Shown here one piece after another: positions 29,185 through 39,650 of a DNA stretch of 64,000 nucleotides (within the stretch, counting starts at the first letter, position 1; the number at the start of each line of letters is the position of its first letter). The DNA comes from Arthrobacter sp. ISL-5 (GTDB lineage Bacteria; Actinomycetota; Actinomycetes; Actinomycetales; Micrococcaceae). The translations under genes were made by a program, and so were the position numbers. The stretch is from the NCBI RefSeq assembly GCF_018613835.1, contig NZ_JAGGPM010000017.1, forward strand, positions 186,655 through 250,654, read 5' to 3'. The notes beneath the pieces were generated by a model, which was given only the letters and a program-made list of their open reading frames with translations, did not search any database and was not told the DNA's origin.

Positions 29185-30773
29185 TGTCCCGCTACTTTCT
29201 TGGACTGCTGGAAGAGCAAATAGGTCATGGGTGCCGAGATCACGATCATCAGCAGGGCATAGGGCGCGGCGCCGGCGTAGTCGATTTCGCTGCTCTTGCT
29301 CCAGAATTCCGTGGCCAGCGTCTTAGTGCCGTTGGGGGAGAGGAGCAGCGTTGCGGTGAGCTCGTTGGCGATGGCCAGGAAGACGAGCGCCGCGCCGCCC
29401 GCCGCGGCCGGGGCCGTCAGCCGCAGCGTGACGCGGAGGAAGGCCAGCAGCGGCGGACTGCCCAGGGCCTGCGCCGCCTCGTCCAGCTCCTTCGGTGCCT
29501 GGGCCAGCCCGGCACGGATGTTCACCAGTGCCCGCGGCAGGAACAGGAGCACGTAGGCCGCGATCAGGACCCCCGAGGTCTGGTACACGCCGGGGACCAG
29601 CCGGATGCTGACGGTGACGAAGGCAAGGCCCACCACTATTCCGGGCATGGAGCTCGTGACGTAGTTGGACAGCTCCAGCGCCTTGCTGAACCAGCTGGCG
29701 TGCCGCACGGCGAGATACGCCATGGGGAACGCGACGACGGTGGTGACCACGGCGCCGGCCAGGCCGTAGCCGAGGGTCTGCAGCAGGGCGGGGATGAATT
29801 CGTCGGCGGTCCAGATGTCCGCGCCGCCGGCGATGATCCAGCGCAGCACAAAGACCAGCGGCAGCCCGAACGCCAATGCGGTGAGCGCAAGCAGGAACAG
29901 CTGGCCAGGGAGCTGGTAGAGATGCAGCGGAAGCCTGAGCGCCTTGGCCTGCGCGCCCGAGCCCACCCGTGCGTACCGCGCGTTGCCCCGGCTCCGGACC
30001 TCAAGGACCAGCAGGATGAGGCAGAAGAATACGAGCACACTGGCCAGCATGTTTCCGGCAGTGCCGTTGAACGTTGATCGGTACTGCACCATGATCGCTG
30101 TGGTGAAGGTGTCGAAGCGGATCATGGCGAACGCGCCGTACTCGGCGAGCAGGTGCAGGGACACCAGCAGGGCGCCGCCGGTCATGGCGATCCGCAGCTG
30201 CGGCAGAACCACGCGGAAGAAGGCCCGCCACGCGCCGAACCCCAGCGATGCCGCGGACTGTTCCACAGCGGGATCGAGCCGGCTGAGGGTCGCCGCTGCC
30301 GGGATGTAGACGAGCGGGAAGTAGGACAGCGTGGCGATCAGCACGCCGGAAAACAGGCCCTCGAGCGACGGTACGGCGGACACCCACGCGTAGCTGTTCA
30401 CGAAGGCAGGAATGGCCAGCGGAGCCGCGAGGAGCACCGCCCAGATCTTGTGGCCGCGAAGCGTGGTCCGCTCCACGAGCCAGGCGCCGCCCACGCCCAG
30501 GACCAGGCACAGCGGCACAGTGATCACGATCAGCAGCACGGTGTTCAGCAGCAGTTCGCCGACGCGCGGCCGGAAGATCAGCGCTGCCGCCGTGTCCCAG
30601 CCGGTTGCGGCCGTCATGAAGGCGACGTATCCCAGCGGGACAAGGGAAAACAGTGCGATCAGCACTGCCAGGACGGCGACGGCGGATACGCCGAAAGGCG
30701 GGCGGGGGCGCTTGCCCCGGCCCGCCGTCGTCGTGCTTCCGGAAGTCTCCGGCGCCGATAAATCGGTGATCAC
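29181..30773 (-). CDS. Fe3+ ABC transporter permease (FbpB type, fused double permease)
   Basis: A 530-residue membrane protein with two tandem BPD-type permease halves, giving about 12 helices, as in FbpB/SfuB. Each half carries the EAA-type loop, seen as EQSAASLGFGAWRAFFRVVLPQ in the first half and ELDEAAQALGSPPLLAFLRVTL in the second. It forms the ferric-iron channel served by the following ATPase gene. It lies 4 bp downstream of the binding-protein gene's stop. Confidence 0.92.
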   Translation of the reverse strand: MITDLSAPETSGSTTTAGRGKRPRPPFGVSAVAVLAVLIALFSLVPLGYVAFMTAATGWDTAAALIFRPRVGELLLNTVLLIVITVPLCLVLGVGGAWLVERTTLRGHKIWAVLLAAPLAIPAFVNSYAWVSAVPSLEGLFSGVLIATLSYFPLVYIPAAATLSRLDPAVEQSAASLGFGAWRAFFRVVLPQLRIAMTGGALLVSLHLLAEYGAFAMIRFDTFTTAIMVQYRSTFNGTAGNMLASVLVFFCLILLVLEVRSRGNARYARVGSGAQAKALRLPLHLYQLPGQLFLLALTALAFGLPLVFVLRWIIAGGADIWTADEFIPALLQTLGYGLAGAVVTTVVAFPMAYLAVRHASWFSKALELSNYVTSSMPGIVVGLAFVTVSIRLVPGVYQTSGVLIAAYVLLFLPRALVNIRAGLAQAPKELDEAAQALGSPPLLAFLRVTLRLTAPAAAGGAALVFLAIANELTATLLLSPNGTKTLATEFWSKSSEIDYAGAAPYALLMIVISAPMTYLLFQQSKKVAGQ

Positions 30774-30777
30774 AGAA

Positions 30778-31824
30778 TTACAGCAGTCCTGCCTTGGTCA
30801 TCAGTTCGGTGACCTTCTGGGAGTTCAGCTTGGCCGGGTCCACGGTTGGGGCCTGAAGATCCTTGATGGGGACCAGCTTCTCGTTGGCCGGGACCTCGGA
30901 GGCGATGGCGTACTCGAAGGAGGTGCCCTTCTGCAGGACTTCCTGGCCCTTCTTGCCGGTGATGAACTTCAGGAAGGCCTGGGCTTTGTCAGCGTTCTTG
31001 GAGGACTTCAGCACGCCGCCGCCGGAGACCGAGAGGAAGGCGCCCGGGTCCTGGTTCTTGAAGTAGTACTGGCTGACGTTCTTGGAGTTCTCGCCGGTCT
31101 TGGCCTGGTCGCCGAAGTAGTAGTAATGGTAAATCAGGGCCGAGTCGACCTCGCCGGCGTTGACGGCCTTCATGGCGGTGCTGTTGCCCTTGTAGACCTT
31201 GGCGTTGTCCTTCATGGCCTTGAGCCACGCGTCGGCCGCAGCCTCGCCCTTGAGCTCGACCAGGGCGGCAACGATCGCCTGGAAGTCAGCACCGGACGGT
31301 GAGGCCGCCCACTTGCCCTTCCACTCAGGCTTGGCCAGGTCCAGCAGGGACTTGGGCAGCTTGTCCTCGGTGAGCTTGGCCTTGTCGTAGACAAGAACGG
31401 TGGAGCGGGCGGCGATGCCGGTCCACTTGTTGGTGCTCGGACGGAACGCCTCGGGAACCTGGGCGACGGTGTCCTTGTCCACGTCAGCGAACAGTCCGGC
31501 GTTCTCCACCTGCGCCATTGCGGGTGAGTTCTCCGTGAGGAAGACATCCGCGGGGGAGGCCTGGCCTTCCTGGACGATCTGGTTGGACATCTCGGTGTCG
31601 TCGCCCTGGCGCATGGTGACCTTGATGCCGGTTTCCTTGGTGAACGCGTCTACCCATTCCTGGGTGAGGCTTTCGTGCTGGGCGTTGTAGACCGTGATCT
31701 CGCCGTTGGTGGCTTCCGGGGAGGCAGAACCGGCGGGTGCGGGGGAGCCGCCGCAGGCCGACAGGCCAAGGGCTGCGGTGGCTGCGAGTGCGATGCCGGC
31801 CAGCGCGTTGTTGCGGATCTTCAT
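30778..31824 (-). CDS. Fe3+-binding lipoprotein of ABC transporter (FbpA/IdiA type)
   Basis: A roughly 348-residue extracytoplasmic binding protein. The start at 31824 (MKIRNNALAG) has AGAAAGAAG upstream; an earlier in-frame start at 31842 would only lengthen the n-region. The lipobox LGLSAC sits at about residue 24. The body shows the FbpA/ferric-iron class 1 pattern: EITVYNAQHESLTQEW, the GDDTEMSNQI segment and the tyrosine-rich LIYHYYYFGDQA, where ferric ion is usually ligated by tandem Tyr residues. First gene of the iron operon, with an IdeR/DtxR box in its promoter. Confidence 0.93.
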   Translation of the reverse strand: MKIRNNALAGIALAATAALGLSACGGSPAPAGSASPEATNGEITVYNAQHESLTQEWVDAFTKETGIKVTMRQGDDTEMSNQIVQEGQASPADVFLTENSPAMAQVENAGLFADVDKDTVAQVPEAFRPSTNKWTGIAARSTVLVYDKAKLTEDKLPKSLLDLAKPEWKGKWAASPSGADFQAIVAALVELKGEAAADAWLKAMKDNAKVYKGNSTAMKAVNAGEVDSALIYHYYYFGDQAKTGENSKNVSQYYFKNQDPGAFLSVSGGGVLKSSKNADKAQAFLKFITGKKGQEVLQKGTSFEYAIASEVPANEKLVPIKDLQAPTVDPAKLNSQKVTELMTKAGLL

Positions 31825-31904
31825 CGGGGCTTCTTTCTGCAAAAGTCTGGTGGACCGGGGCCCTGGTGAGCTGGGGAAGTTAGGTGCAGCTCACTTCGAA
31901 AACT

Positions 31905-31923
31905 GTAGGTTAGCCAAACCTAA
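31905..31923 (-). promoter_or_regulatory. DtxR/IdeR iron box in the Fe3+ transporter promoter
   Basis: Read on the minus strand, the 19-mer TTAGGTTTGGCTAACCTAC differs at about two positions from the DtxR/IdeR consensus TTAGGTTAGGCTAACCTAA. It lies in the 18-bp spacer of a plausible promoter (TTGGAT ... TACAGT) about 80 bases before the fbpA-type start, the classic place for Fe2+-dependent repression. Confidence 0.85.
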
Positions 31924-31947
31924 GCATCCAAGCCGCGGGGCGCTTAA

Positions 31948-31992
31948 GTGATGAGGATCACATCAATTACGTAACTGTTGCGTGCCGTAATT
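31948..31992. promoter_or_regulatory. Two small inverted repeats between the iron operon and GH76
   Basis: GTGAT-GAGG-ATCAC (about 31948-31961) and AATTACG...CGTAATT (31965-31971 and 31986-31992) lie side by side. They could be operator sites of the iron operon or the end structure of the upstream GH76 transcript. No regulator can be named. Confidence 0.35.
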
Positions 31993-32053
31993 GGGCCGGG
32001 TGCGTGTGGGTGGCGGCGGGGTTCCGGCGGGCGCCGGCGGCTTCCGGCGGGGG

Positions 32054-33352
32054 CTATCGCGGGCCGGCGGCGATCGCCGCGGCCGATTCGAGGGTCATCC
32101 ACGCCTGGAGTTGGGTGGAAAGTTCGACGGCGGTGCCCGGCGGGTACGTGGAACTCGCGGGCAGTGCCGGCTCGAACGAGAAGACCAGGCTGTCCGGCCG
32201 GCCGTGTTTCGCCAGGGCCTCGTCGGGGGAGATGCTTCTCCGGCCGGCCCAGAACGCCTCGGCGGTGTCCGTGACCAGTTGCGCGGCGGTTGCGCGGGTC
32301 GCTGCCGGCAGGCGTCCGTCGCGGGCGGCGAGCGCCAGGTACCGCGTCAGAATCCCGGTGAACAGGCCGCCGTCGCCCGTTCCGTCTGAGCGGAGGACGG
32401 CGGGGCCGGAGGTGCCGGCGCCTGCGTGGCCGGCGCCCGTTGTGCCGGTGGCCGTTGCTCCGGCTCCGGGGGTGGTGAGCTGCCGCGCCACGGCGTCCAC
32501 CACTTCCGCCGCCCGCGCCAGGTTGGCGGTGCCGCCGAGTTCCAGGAGGGCACCGAGGACCGGGCCCTGGTTGTAGGTGTAGATGGCGTCCACCAGGACC
32601 GCCTCGCCCGCCGCGTTGATCCGGAGGCCGTCCAGGTAGAGACCCCGGCCGGGATCGAAAAGCTTGGCGTCGAGCCAGTCCAGCAGGGCCTGTGCCCTGG
32701 CCAGGTTGCCCGTGCGTGCGTAGTACAGCGCCACCGGTGCCGTGGCGGGGATGTTCTTGAAGTCCCTCTTCGTGCTCCAGAATGTGCCGCCGCCGAGGTC
32801 GTCCGTGGAGGCCGAATCGAACTGCAGCGTCAGGCTCTTGCGGATGCGGCCATGGCGCCGCCGGCTGGGCCTGCGGCTCTCCTCCGCCAATTGCTCCAGC
32901 CGAAGCGTGGCCAGCGCCAGCCAGGCCATGTCGTCGTAGTAGCTGTTGACGTACTTCAGGAAGTTGCGCAGCCGGATGCCGGTGACCAGCCGCGAAGCGA
33001 GCCGGCCCGCGCTGGGGCGGCGTTCGCCGTCGAACTTCGCCGGCGGCTGCCCCGCGGTCCCGAGTTCGCGGCGGCCGGTGTCCACGAGGCAGTCCAGGTA
33101 GTGCGCCTGCCACCAGTAGTGCCACGGGCGGGCGAGGTTTTTCAGGCGGCCGGAGGGCCGGATAATGGCGGCGATGTGGGTGCCGGGCAGGAAGAACAGC
33201 CGCTGGCCGAACAGCCCGGTGACCGAGCGGGCGGCCGCGTTGGCGCGCATGGCCCAGTCCGCGGGCGCGGCGTCTCCGGGTTCGGCTTCAGGGCGCGGCT
33301 GGTCCGGATGTGCCGTGGCTCCGCGGGTGGCCTCCGCATCGGGCTGCGTCAT
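32054..33352 (-). CDS. Glycoside hydrolase family 76 protein
   Basis: A 432-residue (alpha/alpha)6-barrel protein of family GH76 (endo-alpha-1,6-mannanase-like). The twin catalytic aspartates are seen in NSYYDDMAWLALA. The substrate-groove segments WHYWWQAHYLDCLVD and YTYNQGPVLGALLEL are conserved. There is no signal peptide, which is unusual for a mannanase and suggests an intracellular substrate or turnover of cell-envelope mannan precursors. The N-terminal about 35 residues are Pro/Ala/Glu-rich and probably disordered. Monocistronic. Confidence 0.88.
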   Translation of the reverse strand: MTQPDAEATRGATAHPDQPRPEAEPGDAAPADWAMRANAAARSVTGLFGQRLFFLPGTHIAAIIRPSGRLKNLARPWHYWWQAHYLDCLVDTGRRELGTAGQPPAKFDGERRPSAGRLASRLVTGIRLRNFLKYVNSYYDDMAWLALATLRLEQLAEESRRPSRRRHGRIRKSLTLQFDSASTDDLGGGTFWSTKRDFKNIPATAPVALYYARTGNLARAQALLDWLDAKLFDPGRGLYLDGLRINAAGEAVLVDAIYTYNQGPVLGALLELGGTANLARAAEVVDAVARQLTTPGAGATATGTTGAGHAGAGTSGPAVLRSDGTGDGGLFTGILTRYLALAARDGRLPAATRATAAQLVTDTAEAFWAGRRSISPDEALAKHGRPDSLVFSFEPALPASSTYPPGTAVELSTQLQAWMTLESAAAIAAGPR

Positions 33353-33410
33353 GGTGCCAGCCTAACGAATGGCCGCCACCGCAGGTGCGAGGGTGCGCCC
33401 GGGTGCGCTT

Positions 33411-33436
33411 TCAGTTAACATTCACTAACTAATGTT
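33411..33436. promoter_or_regulatory. Candidate TetR-like operator upstream of the SDR gene
   Basis: Nested inverted repeats AGTTA(N8)TAACT and AACATT(N8)AATGTT lie 37-60 bases before the SDR start in an AT-rich patch that also could hold the promoter. This shape suits a TetR-type fatty-acid or short-chain acyl repressor, but none is encoded nearby. Confidence 0.45.
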
Positions 33437-33472
33437 CGCGGCCGGTGGCCGGTTCCACATCAAGGAGGATGT

Positions 33473-34348
33473 ATGGACATCAAGGGTTCCGTCGCGCTGA
33501 TCACGGGCGGGGCGTCCGGCCTGGGCGCTGCCACGGCCCGGAGGCTGTTCGACGCCGGCGCATCGGTCGTCCTCGCGGATCTGGGGTCCTCGGCCGGCGC
33601 CGCCTTGGCCGACGAACTGAACGCCGGCAGCGCCCGGGGCAAAGGCAACGGCGGGCAGGACAGCGCTGGGCTGGCCGGCGGCCTGCAGGACAGCGCCGGG
33701 CCCGCCGGCACGGCCGCCGGCAACACGGCGGTCTTTGTTCCCACCGACGTGACTGACGAGCAACAGGTGCAGGCCGCCGTCGACGCCGCAGCAGAATTGG
33801 GTCCGCTGCGGATCGTGGTGAACTGCGCCGGGGTGGCCACGCCCGGGAAAGTCCTGGGGCGCGACGGCGTCCTGCCGCTGGAAACCTTCAACCGCGTCAT
33901 CCAGATCAACCTGGTCGGTACCTTCAACGTCATCCGGCTGGCCGCCGCGGCGATGGCAGCAACGGAACCCGCCGTGACGGAACTGGGAGGGGAGGAGCGG
34001 GGCGTCATCATCAACACGGCCTCCGTCGCCGCGTTCGACGGCCAGATCGGCCAGCCGGCCTATGCCGCCTCGAAGGGTGCGGTGGCGGCCATGACGCTGC
34101 CGCTGGCCCGCGAGCTGGCCCGCTCGCTGATCCGCGTGGTGACCATCGCGCCGGGCATCTTCGAGACGCCCATGATGGCCGGCCTGCCACAGGAAGCGCA
34201 GGAGTCGCTGGGGAAGCAGGTGCCGCATCCGTCCCGCCTGGGCCGGCCGGCCGAGTACGCCAACCTCGCCGCGCACATCGTGGACAACGCCATGCTCAAC
34301 GGTGAAACCATCCGCCTTGACGGGGCAATCCGGATGGGCCCGAAATGA
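33473..34348 (+). CDS. SDR-family 3-hydroxyacyl-CoA dehydrogenase-like oxidoreductase
   Basis: A 291-residue short-chain dehydrogenase resembling the HSD17B10-type 3-hydroxyacyl-CoA dehydrogenases. The NAD-binding loop [12 protein letters not shown] is at the N-terminus; [10 protein letters not shown] follows, and the catalytic Ser/Tyr-Lys is seen as YAASKGAV. Residues about 52-84 contain an inserted Gly/Ala-rich segment made of a tandem decapeptide ([10 protein letters not shown] then [10 protein letters not shown]) between strands beta2 and beta3, absent in typical members. A perfect AAGGAGG ribosome site precedes ATG 33473. It overlaps the acyl-CoA dehydrogenase gene by 4 bp (ATGA), so the two act in one beta-oxidation-like step pair. 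Confidence 0.88.
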   Translation: MDIKGSVALITGGASGLGAATARRLFDAGASVVLADLGSSAGAALADELNAGSARGKGNGGQDSAGLAGGLQDSAGPAGTAAGNTAVFVPTDVTDEQQVQAAVDAAAELGPLRIVVNCAGVATPGKVLGRDGVLPLETFNRVIQINLVGTFNVIRLAAAAMAATEPAVTELGGEERGVIINTASVAAFDGQIGQPAYAASKGAVAAMTLPLARELARSLIRVVTIAPGIFETPMMAGLPQEAQESLGKQVPHPSRLGRPAEYANLAAHIVDNAMLNGETIRLDGAIRMGPK

Positions 34349-35553
34349 CGCAGGCCACCGGGGTTGAGGCCCTGCCCGATGCCGACTTCTTCGACTACGA
34401 GTCGATGCTCAGCGTCCCCGAACAGCGGAAACTCCAGGAGCTGCGGGAATTCCTGGCCGCGGAGATCGCACCGTTCGCGGGGGAGTGGTGGAACCGCGCC
34501 GAGTTCCCCGCGCACCTCCTGCCGAAGCTCGCTGCCTTGGAGCTGAGCACGCCGGCCCAGCGCGGCTACAGCCATCTGTTTGCCGGACTGGTGATCGCGG
34601 AAATGACGCGCGTGGACACCTCGATCGCCACATTCTTCCTGGTCCATCACGATCTCTTCGTGGAATCGCTCTACGAGTTCGGCTCGGAGGAGCAGCGGAA
34701 CCGCCTGCTCGCTGACGCATCGAACCTGCGGACCACCGGCGCCTTCGCCCTGACCGAGCCCGGGCACGGCTCGGACGTCGCCGGCGGCATGGAAACCCGG
34801 GCGCGACGGATCTCGAGCCTGACCGGGGCCTCGGACGACGGCGGCGACTGCTGGGTGCTCAACGGCGCCAAACGCTGGATCGGGAACGGGACGTTCTGCG
34901 ACTACATGCTGGTGTGGGCGAGGGACGAGGCCGACGGCGCCATCCGCGGCTTCATCGTGGATGCCGGTCTGCCGGGCGTGAGCCGGAGCCGGATCGAGAA
35001 CAAGATTGCGCTGCGCACGGTGCAGAACGCGGACATCGTGTTCGAGGACGTCCGCGTTCTCGAGGCCGACCGGTTTGCCGGGATCGAGGGCTTCGAGGAC
35101 ACCAACGCCCTGCTCCGCGGGTCACGGATCATGGTGGCGTGGCAGGCGGTGGGGCAGCAGTTGGCGGCGTTCGACGTCGCCCGGCAGTACGCCGTCGAGC
35201 GCCAGCAGTTCGGCCGTCCGCTCGCGAAGTTCCAGCTCATCCAGCAGCAGCTGGTCACCATGCTGGGCAACGCCGTGGCAAGCATGGGCATGATGGTGCG
35301 GATCGCGCAGCTGCAGGACCGTGGCGCGGCGGACATGGCGCAGGTTGCCCTGGCCAAGTCCTACACTTCGGCCAGGATGCGCGAAACCGTGGCCATGGGC
35401 CGGTCCCTGCTGGGCGGCAACGGGATCGTCACCGACTACCGGATGGCCAAGATCTTCGCCGACGCCGAGGCCATCTACACGTACGAGGGCTCCCATGAGA
35501 TCAACACGCTCATCGTGGGCCGCGCCGTCACGGGGGTGTCCGCGATCGTCTGA
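34345..35553 (+). CDS. Acyl-CoA dehydrogenase
   Basis: A 402-residue flavoprotein that oxidises acyl-CoA to enoyl-CoA. The motif [17 protein letters not shown] and the FAD-proximal [13 protein letters not shown] are typical, as is the C-terminal [31 protein letters not shown] with the catalytic Glu in YEGSHEI (as in isovaleryl/glutaryl-type enzymes). The preceding SDR and this gene overlap, which supports a shared pathway for short or branched acyl-CoA, possibly glutaryl- or isobutyryl-CoA. No acyl-CoA synthetase or enoyl-hydratase is near. Confidence 0.92.
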   Translation: MTQATGVEALPDADFFDYESMLSVPEQRKLQELREFLAAEIAPFAGEWWNRAEFPAHLLPKLAALELSTPAQRGYSHLFAGLVIAEMTRVDTSIATFFLVHHDLFVESLYEFGSEEQRNRLLADASNLRTTGAFALTEPGHGSDVAGGMETRARRISSLTGASDDGGDCWVLNGAKRWIGNGTFCDYMLVWARDEADGAIRGFIVDAGLPGVSRSRIENKIALRTVQNADIVFEDVRVLEADRFAGIEGFEDTNALLRGSRIMVAWQAVGQQLAAFDVARQYAVERQQFGRPLAKFQLIQQQLVTMLGNAVASMGMMVRIAQLQDRGAADMAQVALAKSYTSARMRETVAMGRSLLGGNGIVTDYRMAKIFADAEAIYTYEGSHEINTLIVGRAVTGVSAIV

Positions 35554-35567
35554 GGCCAAAGCACACC

Positions 35568-35632
35568 AGCGCGAACTGGCAGCTAATGCCCGCAAAACCC
35601 AGGTTTGCGGGCATTAGCTGCCAGTTCGCGCT
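35568..35632. repeat. Long perfect palindrome, family B copy 2
   Basis: A perfect 29-bp arm (starts AGCGCGAACTGGCAGCTAAT) at 35568-35596 pairs with 35604-35632, loop ACCCAGG. A further half-copy (TGCCAGTTCGCGCT) at about 35648-35661 abuts the stop of the convergent DUF1684 gene. The position suggests a bidirectional terminator. Confidence 0.9.
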
Positions 35633-35662
35633 TAGGGGCGGGGCTTAAGTGCCAGTTCGCGC

Positions 35663-36487
35663 TCAGTCGGTCAGGGCGGGCTGCTTTTCGCCGGCTTCGA
35701 TCCGGGCGTCCAGGCTGTTGTTCTTCACCGGCATGGGGCACGTGCCGTAGGGCGTGAAGGCACTGGGGTAGTTGATGGCGCGGTTGAAGTCGAGGATCAC
35801 GGTTCCGTCGGGCCTGGGTCGGGCCGTGGACACCTTCCGCCATTCGTCCGTGCCATCGCCGTTGGTTTCGTCGTGGAACGTGACGGTCAGGGCTCCGAGC
35901 TTCTCTTCCTCGGCGTGAAGCCGGTACTCGTGGTCTTTACCGGGCAGCCGGAACACCAGCTCACCGACGGACCGGTGCACGCCGTCCACCAGAGGGTTCG
36001 CGGTTGCAATCGGAACGTCCTCGGGCTCGGGAAACGCCTCAAACCGTGCCTCAACCACCAGGTCCGGGCGGTAATCAAAGGTGGGCACGCCGTCGAACTC
36101 GGTGAACACCGGCGACTTCGAATCCCGGGTGCGGATGGCATATTTGTCGGCCCGCATCGCCAGTTCCACCACTACCTGTTTGCCGTCCTCGCCGCCGAAC
36201 TGCACCCACATCAGGGACTCCTCGTCGGCGAGCCGCGCCGTGACGGTGCCGTCCACGGGCTCTCCCGTTTCCACCAGCGTTAGGCCGTCCGACGCCGCGG
36301 CGGTGAGCGCCGCCGTCGTGCCGTCCGTTGACCACAAACCGGGAGCGAGATCGACGGCGGACGGCTGGCTTTCCAGCCACTGGAACGACGTGAGCGTCAG
36401 CCAGCCGTAGTCCGCGGCGAGGGCGGTGTTTCGGCTGCTGCGGAAGCGGCGCCAGCGTTCCAGCTGGGCGTCTGGTGCGGTGCTCAT
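35663..36487 (-). CDS. DUF1684 domain protein
   Basis: A 274-residue protein of the DUF1684 family, recognised by RRFRSSRNTALAADYGWLTL, FDYRPDLVVEARFE and the C-terminal VILDFNRAINYPSAFTPYGT block. Function is unknown. ATG 36487 is chosen because GGAGG stands 6 bases upstream; the open frame runs about 22 codons further without a site. It has no signal peptide and is probably cytoplasmic. Confidence 0.88.
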   Translation of the reverse strand: MSTAPDAQLERWRRFRSSRNTALAADYGWLTLTSFQWLESQPSAVDLAPGLWSTDGTTAALTAAASDGLTLVETGEPVDGTVTARLADEESLMWVQFGGEDGKQVVVELAMRADKYAIRTRDSKSPVFTEFDGVPTFDYRPDLVVEARFEAFPEPEDVPIATANPLVDGVHRSVGELVFRLPGKDHEYRLHAEEEKLGALTVTFHDETNGDGTDEWRKVSTARPRPDGTVILDFNRAINYPSAFTPYGTCPMPVKNNSLDARIEAGEKQPALTD

Positions 36488-36814
36488 GGTTTCCTCCAAG
36501 GTGGGTGTCAATCTGGCCAGCTTAGGGGTCAACCCGGTGCGGCGGGACTTCATTCCGCAGCTGCCCCGTACTTAGGACTGCCGGGCACGGGACGGCCGGC
36601 GTAGCCTTGGAAATGGGCAAATACCCGCGCAGGATGAGGCGGCCCGCGGACACATACCGCGCCCGGCCCGAGGAGTTCAAGGGCAGGACAGCATCTGAGA
36701 CATATTCCCGGCCTCCCGCCGGCTGCGGGTAACATCCCATAGGAACAAGTAACCCGGCTCACAGTATCCAGCGCAGTGTACGAGCCAAGTCCGAACCCTC
36801 GAAAGATAGTTTCC

Positions 36815-39631
36815 ATGGCTGACACTGCAATGAATTCAGAAACAGATCTCGCCGCAGAACTCCGCGCGGACGTCCGCCGCGTTTCCACCCTGCTGGGCGA
36901 ATCGCTGGTGCGCCAGCACGGCCCCGAACTCCTCGATCTTGTGGAGCAGGTGCGCCTGCTCACCAAGGAGTCGAAGGAGGCCGCCCGGGGCGGAGCGGAC
37001 GCCACCGGGCCCTGGAGCGCGCACGACGTCGTTGCCCAGGTCCGCGAGCTGCTCGCCTCCCTGCCGCTTGAGCAGGCGACCGACCTGGTCCGGGCCTTTG
37101 CCTTCTACTTCCACCTGGCCAACGCCGCCGAACAGGTCCACCGGGTCCGCGGCCTGCGCACCCGGCAGGAGAAGGACGGCTGGCTGGCCAAGGCGGTGTC
37201 GGACATCGCCGGCCAGGCCGGCCCGGCCGTGCTGCAGGAAGTGGTCAATGAGCTCGACGTGCGCCCGATCTTCACCGCACACCCCACCGAGGCCTCGCGC
37301 CGCTCCGTGCTGGACAAGATCCGCAAGCTCTCCGACGTGCTGGCCGAACCCACCGAGGAAGGCACGTCGGCCCGCCGCCGCCAGGACCGCCAGCTGTCCG
37401 AGATCATCGACCAGATGTGGCAGACGGACGAGCTCCGCCAGGTCCGGCCCACGCCGGTGGATGAGGCCCGCAACGCCATCTACTACCTGAGCAGCATCCT
37501 CACCGACGCCCTGCCGGAGATGCTCACGGACCTGTCCGAACTCCTCGGCGAGCACGGCGTCACCCTGCCGGCCCAGAACGCCCCCATCAAGTTCGGCTCG
37601 TGGATCGGCGGGGACCGTGACGGCAACCCGAATGTCACGGCCGCGGTCACGCACGAGATCCTGCAGCTGCAGAACCAGCACGCGGTCCGCATCAGCATCG
37701 CCATGATCGACGAACTCATCTCCATCCTGTCCAACTCCACTGCCCTCGCAGGCGCCGACGAGACGCTGCTCGATTCGATCGACGCCGACCTCGCGAAGCT
37801 GCCCGGCCTGGACCGGCGCATCCTGGAGCTGAACGCCCAGGAACCGTACCGGCTCAAGCTGACCTGCATCAAGGCCAAGCTCATCAACACCGGCAAGCGT
37901 GTGGCTGCAGGGTCGGCACACCAGCCCGGCCGCGACTACACGTCCACCGAGGAACTCATCTCCGAGCTGGAGCTGCTGGAACTCTCGCTGCGCAACCACT
38001 CGGCATCCCTCGCCGCGGACGGTGCCCTGGCCCGCGTCCGGCGGGCCATCGCGTCCTTCGGCCTGCACCTGGCCACGCTGGACATCCGCGAGCACGCCGA
38101 CCACCACCATGACGCCGTCGGGCAGCTCATGGACCGCCTGGGCGGACCCGGCATCCGGTACGCGGAACTGACCCGCGACGAGCGCCTCGAGGTACTGAGC
38201 GCGGAACTGGCGTCCCGCCGGCCGCTCTCCGGCCACCCGATCAAGCTCGACGGCGTTGCTGACGGCACGTACGACGTCTTCCGTGAAATCCGCCGGGCCC
38301 TGCGCACCTATGGCCCCGACGTCATCGAAACGTACATCATCTCCATGACCCGCGGCGCGGACGACGTCCTGGCCGCCGCCGTCCTGGCCCGCGAAGCCGG
38401 CCTCGTAAGCCTCTTCGGCGACGCCCCGTACGCCAAGATCGGCTTCGCGCCGCTGCTGGAAACCGTGGAGGAGCTGCGTGCCTCCGCGGAGATCGTGGAC
38501 CAGCTGCTGTCCGATCCTTCCTACCGCGAGCTGGTCCGGCTGCGCGGCGACGTCCAGGAAGTCATGCTCGGCTACTCGGACTCCAACAAGGAGTCCGGCG
38601 TGATGACCAGCCAGTGGGAGATCCACAAGACCCAGCGCAAACTCCGCGACATCGCGGCCAAGCACGGGGTCCGGGTCCGCCTGTTCCACGGCCGCGGCGG
38701 CTCGGTGGGCCGCGGCGGCGGACCCACCTACGACGCCATCATGGCGCAGCCGAACGGCGTGCTCGAAGGCGAAATCAAGTTCACCGAGCAGGGCGAGGTC
38801 ATCTCGGACAAGTACTCGCTGCCGGAACTGGCGCGCGAGAACCTGGAGCTGTCGCTGGCCGCCGTCATGCAGGGCTCCGCGCTGCACCGCACCCCGCGCA
38901 CGTCCGATGACCAGCGTGAGCGGTTCGGGCATGTCATGGAGACCATCTCCGATGCCGCCTTTGCCCGCTACCGCAGCCTGATCGACGACCCCGACCTGCC
39001 CGCGTACTTCCTGGCCTCAACCCCGGTGGAGCAGCTGGGTTCGCTGAACATCGGTTCGCGCCCGTCCAAGCGCCCCGATTCCGGAGCGGGCCTCGGCGGC
39101 CTGCGGGCCATCCCGTGGGTGTTCGGCTGGACCCAGTCCCGGCAGATCGTGCCCGGCTGGTTCGGCGTGGGCTCCGGGCTGAAGGCTGCCCGCGAGGCCG
39201 GCAATTCGGCCCAGCTGGTGGAGATGATGCACGGCTGGCACTTCTTCCGCTCGGTGCTGTCCAATGTGGAGATGACCCTGGCGAAGACCGACCTGGACAT
39301 CGCCGGCTACTACGTGGACACCCTGGTTCCGGAGGAGCTGCACCACCTCTTCCGGGCCATCCGGGAGGAATATGCGCTCACCGTCTCCGAAATCCAGAAC
39401 CTCACCGGCGAGAACGTGCTCCTGGACGCCCAGCCCACGCTGAAGCGTTCACTGGAAATCCGCGACCAGTACCTCGACCCGATCAGCTACCTCCAGGTGG
39501 AGCTCCTGCGCCGCGTGCGTGAGGGCGCTCAGGACGGCACCATATCCGGCGCCGAGATCGACGAACGCCTCCAGCGGGCCATGCTCATCACCGTCAACGG
39601 TGTGGCGGCCGGCCTGCGCAACACCGGGTAG
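36815..39631 (+). CDS. ppc: Phosphoenolpyruvate carboxylase
   Basis: Makes oxaloacetate from PEP and bicarbonate, the main anaplerotic reaction on glucose. The protein is 938 residues, near the usual size. Signatures are [10 protein letters not shown] with the catalytic His, [20 protein letters not shown] and the [15 protein letters not shown] loop. ATG 36815 (MADTAMNSE) is preferred; a GTG at 36776 and an ATG at 36830 are in frame. It lies far from other TCA genes but shares the window with aceA, aceB and poxB. The 327 bp upstream (from 36487) hold no convincing gene, only a doubtful 39-codon ORF and GC-rich sequence; some of it must be the ppc promoter. Confidence 0.96.
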   Translation: MADTAMNSETDLAAELRADVRRVSTLLGESLVRQHGPELLDLVEQVRLLTKESKEAARGGADATGPWSAHDVVAQVRELLASLPLEQATDLVRAFAFYFHLANAAEQVHRVRGLRTRQEKDGWLAKAVSDIAGQAGPAVLQEVVNELDVRPIFTAHPTEASRRSVLDKIRKLSDVLAEPTEEGTSARRRQDRQLSEIIDQMWQTDELRQVRPTPVDEARNAIYYLSSILTDALPEMLTDLSELLGEHGVTLPAQNAPIKFGSWIGGDRDGNPNVTAAVTHEILQLQNQHAVRISIAMIDELISILSNSTALAGADETLLDSIDADLAKLPGLDRRILELNAQEPYRLKLTCIKAKLINTGKRVAAGSAHQPGRDYTSTEELISELELLELSLRNHSASLAADGALARVRRAIASFGLHLATLDIREHADHHHDAVGQLMDRLGGPGIRYAELTRDERLEVLSAELASRRPLSGHPIKLDGVADGTYDVFREIRRALRTYGPDVIETYIISMTRGADDVLAAAVLAREAGLVSLFGDAPYAKIGFAPLLETVEELRASAEIVDQLLSDPSYRELVRLRGDVQEVMLGYSDSNKESGVMTSQWEIHKTQRKLRDIAAKHGVRVRLFHGRGGSVGRGGGPTYDAIMAQPNGVLEGEIKFTEQGEVISDKYSLPELARENLELSLAAVMQGSALHRTPRTSDDQRERFGHVMETISDAAFARYRSLIDDPDLPAYFLASTPVEQLGSLNIGSRPSKRPDSGAGLGGLRAIPWVFGWTQSRQIVPGWFGVGSGLKAAREAGNSAQLVEMMHGWHFFRSVLSNVEMTLAKTDLDIAGYYVDTLVPEELHHLFRAIREEYALTVSEIQNLTGENVLLDAQPTLKRSLEIRDQYLDPISYLQVELLRRVREGAQDGTISGAEIDERLQRAMLITVNGVAAGLRNTG

Positions 39632-39650
39632 CCTCCGGCGTTCAACCACC

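Noticed and set aside
36613..36732. A 39-codon basic ORF upstream of ppc (MGKYPRRMRRPADTY...)
   Set aside because: No convincing ribosome site and no recognisable pattern; kept only as a weak possibility in the ppc promoter region.
36836..38932. Long minus-strand open frame opposite ppc
   Set aside because: No homology pattern; a GC-driven shadow of PEP carboxylase.
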